A stretch of 64,000 nucleotides of DNA. Origin: USCg-Taylor sp050740455 (lineage in GTDB: Bacteria; Pseudomonadota; Gammaproteobacteria; JACCXJ01). The stretch lies in NCBI GenBank assembly GCA_050740455.1, contig JBOIDF010000009.1, positions 1 to 64,000 of the forward strand. Reading direction: 5' to 3'. The translations under genes and the position numbers were made by a program. This document shows positions 25,628 through 33,961 of the stretch, piece by piece; position 1 is the stretch's first letter; each line of letters starts with the position of its first letter. The notes under the pieces were generated by a model that saw only the letters and a program-made list of their open reading frames with translations, did not search any database and had not been told where the DNA came from.

Positions 25628-26808
25628 GAGCTGTGCCGGGCGGTCTTCTCCATCTCGGTGTCGCGGCTATTCTTCTATGGTTGCTGTGGCCCGAGCGTTT
25701 CACGGTGAACATGCCTAGCGCAATCGGTGGATGGTTTCGGAGCGCGCCAACGACCGACTCGCTTCGAACTCGAATTCGCTTGCCGGATGGCTTTTCTATC
25801 GCCCTTTACGCGAGCGGACTAACCGATGCGCGCATGCTGCGGTTTACCGAGGCCGGTGATCTACTCGTGAGCCTGCCTCGCTCAGGACGCATCGTCCTAC
25901 TTGAGCGCGATAGCGATGCGGATGGCCGGCCGGATGGCCGTCGAGATTTGCTCACGGGGCTCAATCGACCTCATGGTCTAGACCTCCATGAAGGCTGGCT
26001 GTACGTCGCCGAGACCAGCGCGCTGGGGCGCGTCCGATTCGACGAGAAGGCCCGCAACGTGAGCGGCAGTTTCGAGCGCCTGGCGGTGCTTCCCGCCGGC
26101 GGCCAACACTGGACACGCAGCGTGCGCCTGGGACCGGATGGGTGGGTGTACGTGTCGGTGGGGTCGAGCTGCAATGCCTGTAGGGAAGAAGATCCTCGGC
26201 GCGCCGCCTTGCTGCGCTTTCGACCCGATGGTACGTCGAGGAAGATCTATGCCACCGGGCTTCGTAATACCGTGGGCTTTGATTGGCGGCCGGTACAAAA
26301 CGAACTGTACGGCGCCGACAACGGGCGCGATTTCCTGGGCGATGCCTTTCCTCCCTGTGAGCTGAATCGCATCGAGGACGGCAAGTTCTACGGCTGGCCT
26401 TATGCCAACGGCGATAAGGCGCCCGATCCCGACCTCGGCGCCGGAAACGAAGATGAGGTGCGCGCGAGCGTGCCTCCCGTCCACAACTTCGGCGCCCACA
26501 CCGCGCCCTTAGGCTTGTCGTTCATTCACGGCAACGGTCTGCCGCCAGGCTACCAGGGTGCGGCGCTGGTCGCCCTTCATGGGTCCTGGAATCGTACCGA
26601 AAAAGCCGGGTACGAGGTGGTGTCGCTGCATTTTGATGCTACAGGGAAGATCACCGAGCGCAAATTTGCTACAGGCTTCGAGCAAGATGAAGAAGTCATC
26701 GGTCGCCCCGTGGATGTCGCCGAGGGGCCCGACGGGGCTATCTACATCTCCGACGATTACGGCGGGAATATTTACCGCGTGAGCTATCGCAAGACTCTCA
26801 AACCATGA
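25624..26808 (+). CDS. PQQ-type soluble sugar/aldose dehydrogenase-like protein, membrane-anchored
   Basis: 394 residues. An N-terminal hydrophobic anchor or signal (about 6-22) is followed by a six-bladed beta-propeller of the GSDH family. Marks: LPDGFSIALYASGLTDARML, RPHGLDLHEGWLYVAE, HWTRSVRLGPDGWVYVSVGS, YATGLRNTVGFDWRP, ADNGRDFLGD, FGAHTAPLGLSFIHG and GRPVDVAEGPDGAIYISDD. Such proteins oxidise sugars in the periplasm with PQQ, although many homologues have no proven cofactor. The ATG overlaps the esterase stop by 4 bases. I chose 25624 because upstream codons lie inside the esterase. Confidence 0.82.
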   Translation: MRAVPGGLLHLGVAAILLWLLWPERFTVNMPSAIGGWFRSAPTTDSLRTRIRLPDGFSIALYASGLTDARMLRFTEAGDLLVSLPRSGRIVLLERDSDADGRPDGRRDLLTGLNRPHGLDLHEGWLYVAETSALGRVRFDEKARNVSGSFERLAVLPAGGQHWTRSVRLGPDGWVYVSVGSSCNACREEDPRRAALLRFRPDGTSRKIYATGLRNTVGFDWRPVQNELYGADNGRDFLGDAFPPCELNRIEDGKFYGWPYANGDKAPDPDLGAGNEDEVRASVPPVHNFGAHTAPLGLSFIHGNGLPPGYQGAALVALHGSWNRTEKAGYEVVSLHFDATGKITERKFATGFEQDEEVIGRPVDVAEGPDGAIYISDDYGGNIYRVSYRKTLKP

Positions 26809-27005
26809 GTGGAGGCATTATGATCGTGGTACTTCACATCGCCGGTGTGTGCCTGCACTACATGGCACGAGACCAGGGGGGCAAACGTACTTCCAGTTGC
26901 CCGTTGGCAATCACGGCAATGGCAATTCCCAGCGACAACCGGCTCCGCCGACCACTCATAGCGAATGGTGCCGCATGCACAACCACCAGTAAAGTGTATA
27001 GTCAT
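26784..27005 (-). pseudogene. GFA/CENP-V family N-terminal fragment
   Basis: 73 residues: MTIHFTGGCACGTIRYEW, NCHCRDCQRATGSTFAPLV. The CxCG and CHCRDCQ zinc motifs are those of glutathione-dependent formaldehyde-activating-type proteins. The C-terminal half of the domain (with the last cysteine) is missing and the frame ends inside the dehydrogenase gene, so this is a truncated gene. It starts divergently from tetR. Confidence 0.7.
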
Positions 27006-27170
27006 GAGAAAAGTGCTCCTTCCATTTTAAGCTACGTAAATTCAAAGAACCTCCGCAGCCTAACGACTAGGATTTTATCCGGTGTGCGACAGCAATAGCG
27101 GATAAAATTAGTTGAACGAAACCCCTGGATCGATTTCGGGATCTAATGGAACTATTTCGCACATCATTCT

Positions 27171-27198
27171 TGACTATTTGGTCTAGAATGTCTAGACT
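27171..27198. promoter_or_regulatory. inverted repeat upstream of tetR (probable operator)
   Basis: GTCTAGAATGTCTAGAC lies about 40 bases before the tetR start, close to TTGACTATTTG, a possible -35 region. The dyad and its position suggest autoregulation. The decayed duplicate at 24503 keeps the flanking bases. Confidence 0.5.
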
Positions 27199-27230
27199 TA
27201 TACCATTGGCAACGAAGGTACCAACGTAGC

Positions 27231-27812
27231 GTGGCGAGACCGAGAGAGTTCGACATAGAGGAAGTGTTGGACAAGGCCGTGGAGACATTTTGGTCCAAAG
27301 GGTACGAAGCGACCTCGATCCAAGACCTGGTGGAGAGTATGGGGATCCATCGCGGTAGCCTGTACGCTGCCTTTGGGGACAAGCAACGCCTTTTTCTCAC
27401 GGTCCTGGACCGCTATCGCAAGGTGGTGGTGAGGAAACTGCTCGATATTCTTGATTCTAACGCCTCGGGCAAAGTGGCTATCCGTCAGTTCTTTGCAACG
27501 GTCATTGAGCATGTGATGACCGGCGGGCCGTTGCGCGGCTGCCTGGTTACCAACTCTGCCGTTGAGCGGGGACTGAGTGATCCTGACACGGCCAACAAGG
27601 TGAGCCTGTGCATAAAGCAACTCGAGGATGGTTTCTACAAGACCTTACTGCGCGATCGGGGTACAGGCGAGCTCGATAAGCAACGCGATCTGCGCGCGCT
27701 AGCGGGCTATTTGACGTGCAACCTGCAGGGACTCTTGGTTATTGGAAAGATCCGAAGCGATCGTTCGGCCCTCGAAGAGGTGGTCGAGGTGACGCTGGAG
27801 GCTTTGGAATGA
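27231..27812 (+). CDS. TetR/AcrR-family transcriptional regulator
   Basis: 193 residues from GTG 27231. The N-terminal helix-turn-helix is clear: MARPREFDIEEVLDKAVETF, then GYEATSIQDLVESMGIHRGS and LYAAFGDKQRLFL. The C-terminal ligand domain includes GGPLRGCLVTNSAVE, typical of a TetR group that often controls genes for reactive electrophiles or oxidoreductases. It is flanked by inverted-repeat sites on both sides (27171-27198 and 27826-27847). The likely target is the EthD-like gene just downstream, and perhaps the truncated GFA gene in the other direction. Confidence 0.9.
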   Translation: MARPREFDIEEVLDKAVETFWSKGYEATSIQDLVESMGIHRGSLYAAFGDKQRLFLTVLDRYRKVVVRKLLDILDSNASGKVAIRQFFATVIEHVMTGGPLRGCLVTNSAVERGLSDPDTANKVSLCIKQLEDGFYKTLLRDRGTGELDKQRDLRALAGYLTCNLQGLLVIGKIRSDRSALEEVVEVTLEALE

Positions 27813-27825
27813 TTTTTTTCTTGAT

Positions 27826-27847
27826 TATAGAACGAACAGTCTATAAT
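27826..27847. promoter_or_regulatory. TetR-type operator upstream of the EthD-like gene
   Basis: TAGAACGAACAGTCTA with flanking TAT/TAAT is an imperfect dyad of the TAGA-n8-TCTA kind bound by several TetR proteins. It lies between tetR and the EthD-like gene. A near copy (TAGAACGAATAGTCAT) lies at the esterase start. Confidence 0.55.
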
Positions 27848-27943
27848 TGGGCTGGACACGGGTTTGAACGCGCTAGGATTGATTGGATCTGAAACAGGGA
27901 TCGGCGAATTTCTCTCAACCGATACTATGATTAGGAGGATGTT

Positions 27944-28354
27944 ATGGCTGGCGTTAAGTTAATAGTGATGTATCCGCGTCCTCTGGATATCGACGCATTC
28001 GAAAAGCTTTATCAAGAGGCGCACGTACCGATGGCGGTGGAGAAGCTCTCGGGTAAAACGAAGTTTGTAGCGACCAAGGTCGTGGCGACCCCGGACGGGA
28101 CACCGCCCCCATTCTACCGGATCGCCGAGGTTCATTTCCCGTCCCTAGAGGCCCTGCAAGCGTGTGCGCAGTCCGAGGGCGGAAAAGAAACCCTTGCCCA
28201 TGCGGTCGAAATCTCCAGTGGTGGTACGCCGGTATTATTGATCGCGGAGGAACAAGCATTCGCGTTTGGCAGCAAATCGCTTTGGGACCGACTCCGGGCA
28301 TGTGTGTCGCCACAAGAGAATTCCATGGCTCCTAGTGCGGTATCCCACAAATAA
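27944..28354 (+). CDS. EthD-domain family protein
   Basis: 136 residues with a ferredoxin-like EthD fold: VKLIVMYPRPLDIDAFEKLY, the histidine in EAHVPMAVEKL, then FYRIAEVHFPSLEALQAC. EthD proteins accompany oxidative degradation genes but have no firm biochemical role. The last about 30 residues (FAFGSKSLWDRLRACVSP...) are unusual for the family and may be read into non-native sequence. AGGAGG precedes the ATG. It is transcribed from behind the TetR operator, so it is the presumed regulon member. Confidence 0.75.
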   Translation: MAGVKLIVMYPRPLDIDAFEKLYQEAHVPMAVEKLSGKTKFVATKVVATPDGTPPPFYRIAEVHFPSLEALQACAQSEGGKETLAHAVEISSGGTPVLLIAEEQAFAFGSKSLWDRLRACVSPQENSMAPSAVSHK

Positions 28355-28410
28355 GTACAGGAAATCGAAAGCGGTGCATCGGCGCTCAGGTACTGTCTTT
28401 CTGACCAGGG

Positions 28411-28481
28411 AATGGCCGGAATCCAGGTCTAGGGAGGGCATTGCTGCACTGGGTCCCGGCCAATCCATGGCCGGGATGACA
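28411..28481. repeat. REP-like extragenic inverted repeat
   Basis: GGCCGGAATCCAGG... and GGTCCCGGCCAATCC/GGCCGGGATGAC form the kind of hairpin-bearing extragenic repeat (GGAATCCAG ... GGGATGAC) seen widely in proteobacteria. Related text occurs near 48470-48495 and 48722-48765. Confidence 0.5.
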
Positions 28482-28521
28482 GCTGATTTACGCCCATTCC
28501 CTGTGGGACTTAGGTATTACG

Positions 28522-28570
28522 AGAGAGGGATGCTGTGGCTGATATTAAGTTAATGGTGATATATTCGCCA
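28522..28570 (+). pseudogene. start-region duplicate of the EthD-like gene
   Basis: ATGCTGTGGCTGATATTAAG followed by TTAATGGTGATATATTCGCC matches the ribosome-binding site and first dozen codons of the gene at 27944. It then stops matching. It is a small tandem-duplication scar. Confidence 0.65.
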
Positions 28571-28829
28571 GTATGACAGGACACGAGCCACAATAGGATT
28601 AAGCGCAAAGGATCAATCAAGCAATTAATCTAGGGAAGCGATAACGCATCACTTGCTTTATGAAATATGCTGTAGCGAACTGCGGGGGAAGACGATGCGC
28701 GCTTGAAAATGCAATTAGCCAGACGAGCGTTCAAATCCTGCGCTAGCGTGGTAACCTTGTACCTCACCTCATAGCGCGCAGAGACGTATTGCAGGGCATG
28801 AAACTGAATTGAAGATCTATGCTTTGAAC
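28571..28829. other. intergenic stretch at the left edge of the polysaccharide locus
   Basis: A+T content rises here. No gene or RNA recognised. Probably holds the promoter of the sulfotransferase gene. Confidence 0.3.
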
Positions 28830-29774
28830 ATGGATCATAGTTCACGCAGACTTATTCTGGTTACCGGCATACCCCGGAGCGGTACAACCGCTGTTGGACG
28901 AATGTTGTCGCTGGCACCTCATGCCTGCACGCTCCATGAGCCATTCAATTATCACTCCGGGCTTAGACAGATTAACGCATACTTCGAAATTCCAGGCGCG
29001 CCTTCTTTTCCATTTCAGATGCTTGACCAGATAATATGTAACGCCAAGCAGCTAGAGCTAGCGTTTAAACTCGGAGTTTTTCCTACTGATGAAGGATTGA
29101 GACGAGTAATAAAATCGATAATCGGCGGGCGGCCGTTAAATACTTATCGGCGGTTGCGACTTTACCCCGCTGTTAAGACGATAATTTGGAAGGATCCGGC
29201 GGCGTGCTTCACAGCGGATTACGTATCTAAGCAACACGATGTCGACGTGCTGGTGACCCTTCGCAATCCTTGGGCGGTTGCGGCGAGCTTCAAACGCATG
29301 GAATGGGCTTTTGATCTTAGCGATATTTCCACACGCTTGAGTCAAGCAGGTATAGACGGTCGCAACATCCTGCCGTTGGTCGGGGGGCAGGTTCATAATT
29401 CGGTAGTGAATGCGGGTGTTCTCTGGGTCACAATCTATTCAGTTCTTGCGAAATGGGCGGATACGAACACAAGGATCCACATTGTTAACTTAGATGAGAT
29501 CCTCGCTCATCCGAATTCGGCCTACGCTAAAATTTACCAGTTACTCAAACTCGAGTGGACGGATCGAGTTTCAAGAAAGATCAGTAAACTCTACAGGACA
29601 ACATCGGATTCAATCGTACCGAAACATAAAAAAGCGCACGATCAGAATAGGGATATTCGCAAAGTGAATGATTACTGGCGAGAAATTCTTACTGAAGAAG
29701 AATGCGATTTTATCGCCAATCATGTAACGCCACACTGGGAGAAGCTTCAGAGAGTTGGTGCTGGAAAAAGTTAG
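28830..29774 (+). CDS. sulfotransferase family protein
   Basis: 314 residues from ATG 28830 (MDHSSRRLILVTG). The PAPS-binding P-loop IPRSGTTAVGRML is near 14-26, and the second PAPS region appears as VLVTLRNPWAVAASFKRMEW. The acceptor is unknown; by context it may be a surface glycan or a lipid. A TTG at 28809 in frame is less likely. Base composition is lower in G+C than the left-hand housekeeping genes. It is the first gene of the polysaccharide locus and stands alone, facing an IS fragment. Confidence 0.8.
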   Translation: MDHSSRRLILVTGIPRSGTTAVGRMLSLAPHACTLHEPFNYHSGLRQINAYFEIPGAPSFPFQMLDQIICNAKQLELAFKLGVFPTDEGLRRVIKSIIGGRPLNTYRRLRLYPAVKTIIWKDPAACFTADYVSKQHDVDVLVTLRNPWAVAASFKRMEWAFDLSDISTRLSQAGIDGRNILPLVGGQVHNSVVNAGVLWVTIYSVLAKWADTNTRIHIVNLDEILAHPNSAYAKIYQLLKLEWTDRVSRKISKLYRTTSDSIVPKHKKAHDQNRDIRKVNDYWREILTEEECDFIANHVTPHWEKLQRVGAGKS

Positions 29775-29830
29775 ACGGGGGCATTAAGTGATGGAGCTGC
29801 TCTACGCTATCGAAAAGGGAGCAGCATTAT

Positions 29831-29980
29831 GAAACTCCCCGTCGTAATCACTCACCGGCCTTCGAGGCCAAGGTGGCTCTGGACGCCATTCGCTACGATA
29901 AGACGCTCGCCGAACTGGCCGAACGCCACGACGTGCGCCCCAATCGGATCACGGCCTGGAAACGGCACATGGAAGATTGA
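29831..29980 (+). mobile_element. IS3-family OrfA N-terminal fragment
   Basis: About 49 codons: SPAFEAKVALDAIRYDKTLA, ELAERHDVRPNRITAWKRHM, then a stop. This is the helix-turn-helix start of an IS3-group OrfA. The matching OrfB C-terminal piece lies at 31322-31600 in the opposite orientation, so the two are not halves of one intact element. Confidence 0.75.
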
Positions 29981-30115
29981 GCGCCCGGCAGGCCGCCTTG
30001 CGACCCACGTGCTGCCCCAATGCTTGCGCGGCGCTCATGAGTTAACCCGCCCTGCAGGTTCTCTAGCATTGGAAGAGACCGTGTCTTGGAGCAACACAAG
30101 CGCTGCTATAACTGT

Positions 30116-31285
30116 CTAGGCGCAAGCCTCTCGATCGTCCAAGGCTTTGATACAAATATCCTGGATGAGCCGCTCTGCTATCCGCGTCCACGAATGTGAA
30201 GCGGAAGCGGCCTTCGCGAATCTGCTGATCTCAAATCGCTCCTCCGAATTTTCTAGCAGCCTGCCGACTTGCTCGGCAAATTCTCGAGAACTGTTCGCGA
30301 GCCGGATGAAATCCAAGTTTCGCCGCGCGAGTTCGATGGTGCGGCTAGCAACAACCGGCAAGCCGCTGGCACCATATTCGAAGAGTTTCATAGGACTGCG
30401 CCCGTCGTTTGCCGGGTGATTGCTCAGCGGTAACAATCCGATATCGGAGTGTTGAAAATAGGCTGGTAGTCGCGCATAACTCCTCGGTCCAAGCAAATGC
30501 AGGTTGCCTCTTCCGCCTAATAGCCTACTCGCATCCTTTGGATACGGACCGATCAAGACCACGTTTGCATGGGGCAGCATGTCTGCGAGGGCCGTCACAA
30601 TACCATAACCGAATCGATCATCGAAGGCGCCGGCATACACCAATCGCGGAGACGAGATCTCGCGGTATTCTGGTGGTGGGTCCATAGGCATCGAGAAAAA
30701 GGTATAGTCGACCCCGTTTTCAAGGAGGTACACCGGCTTACTAGGCGCTAAATTTGTTAGCCGATCCATAACGAGCGCCGATGTACCGATCAAAAAATCG
30801 GCCTGGTGCGCAAGCTCTTGTTCTACGCTGTCGATAGCAACTCCAAGTTGCTCGCTAGACAGGTCTGTAGCCCGATACCCCATGACCCTTGCTTTCACAT
30901 ACTTCGGGAGCCCCGCAAGGGTCGGCGCATCGATTAAAAGCACATCTACCTCGGAAAATCCGTATTTCCTTAGGCAATACTTGATTGATGGTAAAGTAGT
31001 TAGGAAAAGATGCATTTTCCCGAGGCGACGAGCGAGTTGCCAGGGCACCAAACTTAGCGGCACGTAATCGATAAGGTCTTTGTTAACCACATATCCATTC
31101 TCAAGCCAGTTTCTAAATCGAAACCTGACTCGCGGGTTAACCCATCTGAGCAAGTGCGCGATGGTTACGGGTTTGCTCAGATGTAGCACTCTATGCCCCT
31201 TCTTTGTGAATTCATGGGCCAGATGGTGAGAACCGACTACAAACACACCACCCATAGGCGTGTGGCTGCCGAAGACGATATTCAA
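30116..31285 (-). CDS. glycosyltransferase, GT-B fold
   Basis: 389 residues. The N-terminal Rossmann half starts NIVFGSHTPMGGVFVVGSHH and HLAHEFTKKGHRVLH. The C-terminal half carries SPRLVYAGAFDDRFGYG, NVVLIGPYPKDASRL, YARLPAYFQHSDIGLLPLS and LFEYGASGLPVVAS, a GT4/GumK-like donor-binding region. It transfers a sugar to a growing surface polysaccharide; donor unknown. A truncated second copy of its first 80 codons lies at 43150-43385. An IS3 remnant sits just upstream, so its promoter may be disturbed. Confidence 0.82.
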   Translation of the reverse strand: MNIVFGSHTPMGGVFVVGSHHLAHEFTKKGHRVLHLSKPVTIAHLLRWVNPRVRFRFRNWLENGYVVNKDLIDYVPLSLVPWQLARRLGKMHLFLTTLPSIKYCLRKYGFSEVDVLLIDAPTLAGLPKYVKARVMGYRATDLSSEQLGVAIDSVEQELAHQADFLIGTSALVMDRLTNLAPSKPVYLLENGVDYTFFSMPMDPPPEYREISSPRLVYAGAFDDRFGYGIVTALADMLPHANVVLIGPYPKDASRLLGGRGNLHLLGPRSYARLPAYFQHSDIGLLPLSNHPANDGRSPMKLFEYGASGLPVVASRTIELARRNLDFIRLANSSREFAEQVGRLLENSEERFEISRFAKAASASHSWTRIAERLIQDICIKALDDREACA

Positions 31286-31321
31286 GTGGACTTCCCCCGC
31301 TTTCGTGGACAGTTGGTAGTC

Positions 31322-31600
31322 TCAAGTTAAGCTTCCTGGGTAATTCCTCCTTTCGAAATTGACTGGCGATAGGTAGCCGATCGCAGAGTGGAACCGGTGT
31401 GGATTATAGAACCCTTCGATGTATTCGAACACGGCCATTTTGGCTTCTGCCGGGTCTTGAACCGATGCCGGGCCAGCAGTTCGCATTCCAAGCTGGCAAA
31501 GAAGCTCTCCGCCATGGCATTGTCGAAGCAGTCGCCCACCGAGCCCATCGACGGCTGGACCCCCATCTCCCGGCACCGGCCGCCAAATGCGATCGAGGTG
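31322..31600 (-). mobile_element. IS3-family transposase C-terminal fragment, frameshifted
   Basis: One frame reads MGVQPSMGSVGDCFDNAMAE and SFFASLECELLARHRFKTRQ. A second frame continues AVFEYIEGFYNPHRFHSAIG and YLSPVNFERR. Joined, these give the end of an IS3 OrfB (the D..35..E part with the glutamate in NAMAESFF). A frameshift near 31445 and the missing N-terminus show it is dead. Confidence 0.8.
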
Positions 31601-31745
31601 TATATGGCCTTAATAATTTTGGCAGGATTCTATGATGTGTTGACCGCTGAAGTGAGCGTGATCACGGTTCGCGCTCCGATAGATGAGGAGTACAATTCCA
31701 TGATCTGCAATTTAAACTGCGTTGAACTTCTTATCCTTATCTGGC

Positions 31746-32327
31746 ATGTTGGACGTCGATAACTACTTCAATTTTGAATTCGCCGAGCATTCGCGGGTAG
31801 TGGCCGCGACGCGAGACCAGCTGGCCGAGCCCTTCAAACATCTCGTAGAGGCATGTGTCAAGGCTGTACGTGGCGGTGGTAAGCTCATGTTTTTCGGCAA
31901 CGGGGGCAGTGCCGCCGACGCCCAGCACCTGGCGACGGAGCTCACCGTACGCTACGTGAAGAATCGTCAGCCGATTGCCGCCATCTCGCTGACCACGGAC
32001 ACGTCGGCCCTCACAGCGATCGGTAACGACTTCAGTTTCGACCAACTGTTTGCGCGCCAGGTCTTGGCGCTCGGCAAGGCGGGCGACGTGGCCATCGGGA
32101 TCTCCACGTCGGGCCGCAGCGCCAACGTCGTGTGTGCGCTGCAGGTGGCACGAAAGCAGGGCATCGTGCCGGCTGCCCTCACCGGGAGAGATGGCGGCGA
32201 CTTGGTAGGGTTGGCCGAGCCTATCCTGATCGTCCCCTCCGACACCACTTCCCGCATACAAGAGATGCATATCACGCTAGGACAGATGCTGTGCGGCGCG
32301 CTGGAGCTCGGTTTGGGACTGGTCTGA
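31746..32327 (+). CDS. gmhA: sedoheptulose 7-phosphate isomerase (phosphoheptose isomerase)
   Basis: SIS-fold isomerase making D-glycero-D-manno-heptose 7-phosphate, the first step towards ADP-heptose for LPS core or other heptose glycans. 193 residues from ATG 31746 (MLDVDNYFNFEF). Marks: FFGNGGSAADAQHLATEL (about 47-64), SLTTDTSALTAIGNDFSFD, GISTSGRSANV and the active-site glutamine/histidine in IQEMHITLGQMLC. It is 12 bases upstream of hldE, a clear operon giving successive steps. A start at 31722 is possible. Confidence 0.93.
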   Translation: MLDVDNYFNFEFAEHSRVVAATRDQLAEPFKHLVEACVKAVRGGGKLMFFGNGGSAADAQHLATELTVRYVKNRQPIAAISLTTDTSALTAIGNDFSFDQLFARQVLALGKAGDVAIGISTSGRSANVVCALQVARKQGIVPAALTGRDGGDLVGLAEPILIVPSDTTSRIQEMHITLGQMLCGALELGLGLV

Positions 32328-32339
32328 GAAGGTAACCCT

Positions 32340-33818
32340 ATGGGGGCGGCACGTAAAATTGACTCTGCCACGCGGATCCGCGAATTGGCTCGCGCCCGGG
32401 TGTTAGTGGTGGGTGACGTGATGTTGGATCGCTTCGTGAGCGGGTCCGTGAACCGGATCTCACCGGAAGCACCCGTACCGGTCTTGAACATCGAGCATGC
32501 CTGTTCGATGCTCGGGGGGGCGGGTAATGTCATAAGAAACCTTACCGCGTTAGGGGCGATGCCGAGGTTCGTGGGCGTCATCGGCGGCGACCGCGAGGGC
32601 GAAGAAGTTCGTACTTTAATGGCGGAGGCCGTGGGACAAGATCGTCACCACCTAGTGCTCGAAGCGGGCCGGCCAACCACCACCAAGACGCGATATGTCT
32701 CGGGGGGCCACCAATTGTTACGGGTCGATTGCGAGATTGCGGCGCCTTTAAGCCCGGTATCGGCGCTGGCTTTGATAGCCGCGGCCGAGGGCGCTCTCAA
32801 GCATGCGGACGTGCTGGTGCTCTCTGATTATGCGAAGGGCGTCCTGGCCCCGAGCATTGTTACCAGCCTGATCGAAGCGGCGCAGCGCTTCGCTTGCCGG
32901 GTCATCGCCGATCCCAAGAGCCGGCATTTCGATGTATATCGAGGCGTCAGTGTTATCACGCCGAACCGTGGCGAGCTGGCGGCCGCGACCGGCATGTCGG
33001 CACGGACCGACGCGGAAATAGAAAGGGCTTGCAAGCAGGTGCTCGCGAGTTGCGATATTACGGCGGTCCTGGCGACGCGTAGTGAGGAGGGCATGAGCTT
33101 AGCTACTCGTGAGGGAGGCGTATGGCATTTGGCCGCGCATGCTCGGGAAGTCTATGATGTCTCGGGGGCTGGCGATACTGTCGTGGCAGTGCTGAGCGCC
33201 GCATTGTCGGCAGGGACCGATTTCCTCGAAGCGGCGCAGCTAGCCAACCTAGCCGCGGGCATCGTCGTGGGCAAGGTAGGTACGGCGGTGGTACGCCCGG
33301 ACGAACTGATTTACGCCGTGCGCGAGGAACGCTGGATCGAAGCCGACAACAAGATAGTGAGCCTACAAATCGTCGTTGAACAGGTTGCTGCGTGGCGGCG
33401 CGCCGGTCTGAGGATCGGCTTTACCAACGGCTGCTTCGACCTGTTACATCCTGGCCACCTGTCGTTGCTGCGGCAGGCGCGCGCCGCCTGCGACCGCCTG
33501 GTCGTGGGTCTGAACAGCGACGCTTCGATTAAGCGGCTCAAAGGTGAAGGACGGCCAGTACAGCCGGAATTGGCGCGGGCGGCGCTATTGGCATCGCTGG
33601 CTGACGTAGACCGAGTGGTGATCTTTGTCGAGGATACGCCGATTAGTCTGATCGATGCGATCCGCCCGGACTTGCTCGTCAAGGGCGCCGATTACAGCCG
33701 CGATACGGTCGTCGGAGGGGATATCGTTGAGCGTTATGGCGGGAAGATCTTGCTCGCAAACCTGGTACCTGAGCACTCCACAACGGCCACTATCAGGCGC
33801 GTCGGCGGTGCGGGATAG
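32340..33818 (+). CDS. hldE: bifunctional heptose 7-phosphate kinase / heptose 1-phosphate adenylyltransferase
   Basis: 492 residues. The N-terminal ribokinase-like kinase domain (about 1-330) has VVGDVMLDRFVSGSVNRISP, GGAGNVIRNLTALG and the catalytic DVSGAGDTVVAV. The C-terminal nucleotidyltransferase domain (about 355-492) has GFTNGCFDLLHPGHLSLL, GLNSDASIKRLKGEGRP and LVKGADYSRDTVVGGD. Full length and both active sites are intact. With gmhA it makes ADP-D-glycero-D-manno-heptose. The epimerase HldD was not clearly identified in the window, nor was the phosphatase GmhB. Confidence 0.95.
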   Translation: MGAARKIDSATRIRELARARVLVVGDVMLDRFVSGSVNRISPEAPVPVLNIEHACSMLGGAGNVIRNLTALGAMPRFVGVIGGDREGEEVRTLMAEAVGQDRHHLVLEAGRPTTTKTRYVSGGHQLLRVDCEIAAPLSPVSALALIAAAEGALKHADVLVLSDYAKGVLAPSIVTSLIEAAQRFACRVIADPKSRHFDVYRGVSVITPNRGELAAATGMSARTDAEIERACKQVLASCDITAVLATRSEEGMSLATREGGVWHLAAHAREVYDVSGAGDTVVAVLSAALSAGTDFLEAAQLANLAAGIVVGKVGTAVVRPDELIYAVREERWIEADNKIVSLQIVVEQVAAWRRAGLRIGFTNGCFDLLHPGHLSLLRQARAACDRLVVGLNSDASIKRLKGEGRPVQPELARAALLASLADVDRVVIFVEDTPISLIDAIRPDLLVKGADYSRDTVVGGDIVERYGGKILLANLVPEHSTTATIRRVGGAG

Positions 33819-33961
33819 ATGGCCACTGGCGGTTCGCAATTCGATAAGCTGTACTGCAATAAGCGGAGGTAAGTTTGGGGATGGCTATCTGGGCTTGAAG
33901 TTCGGAATAATTGCGTTACCCAATCAACGTTTTTGGGCTCACGCGGCGTTTCGTTTGATAT

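Noticed and set aside
28700..28750. T-loop-like string GTTCAAATCC suggesting a tRNA
   Set aside because: No pairing arms, acceptor stem or anticodon loop can be drawn around it.
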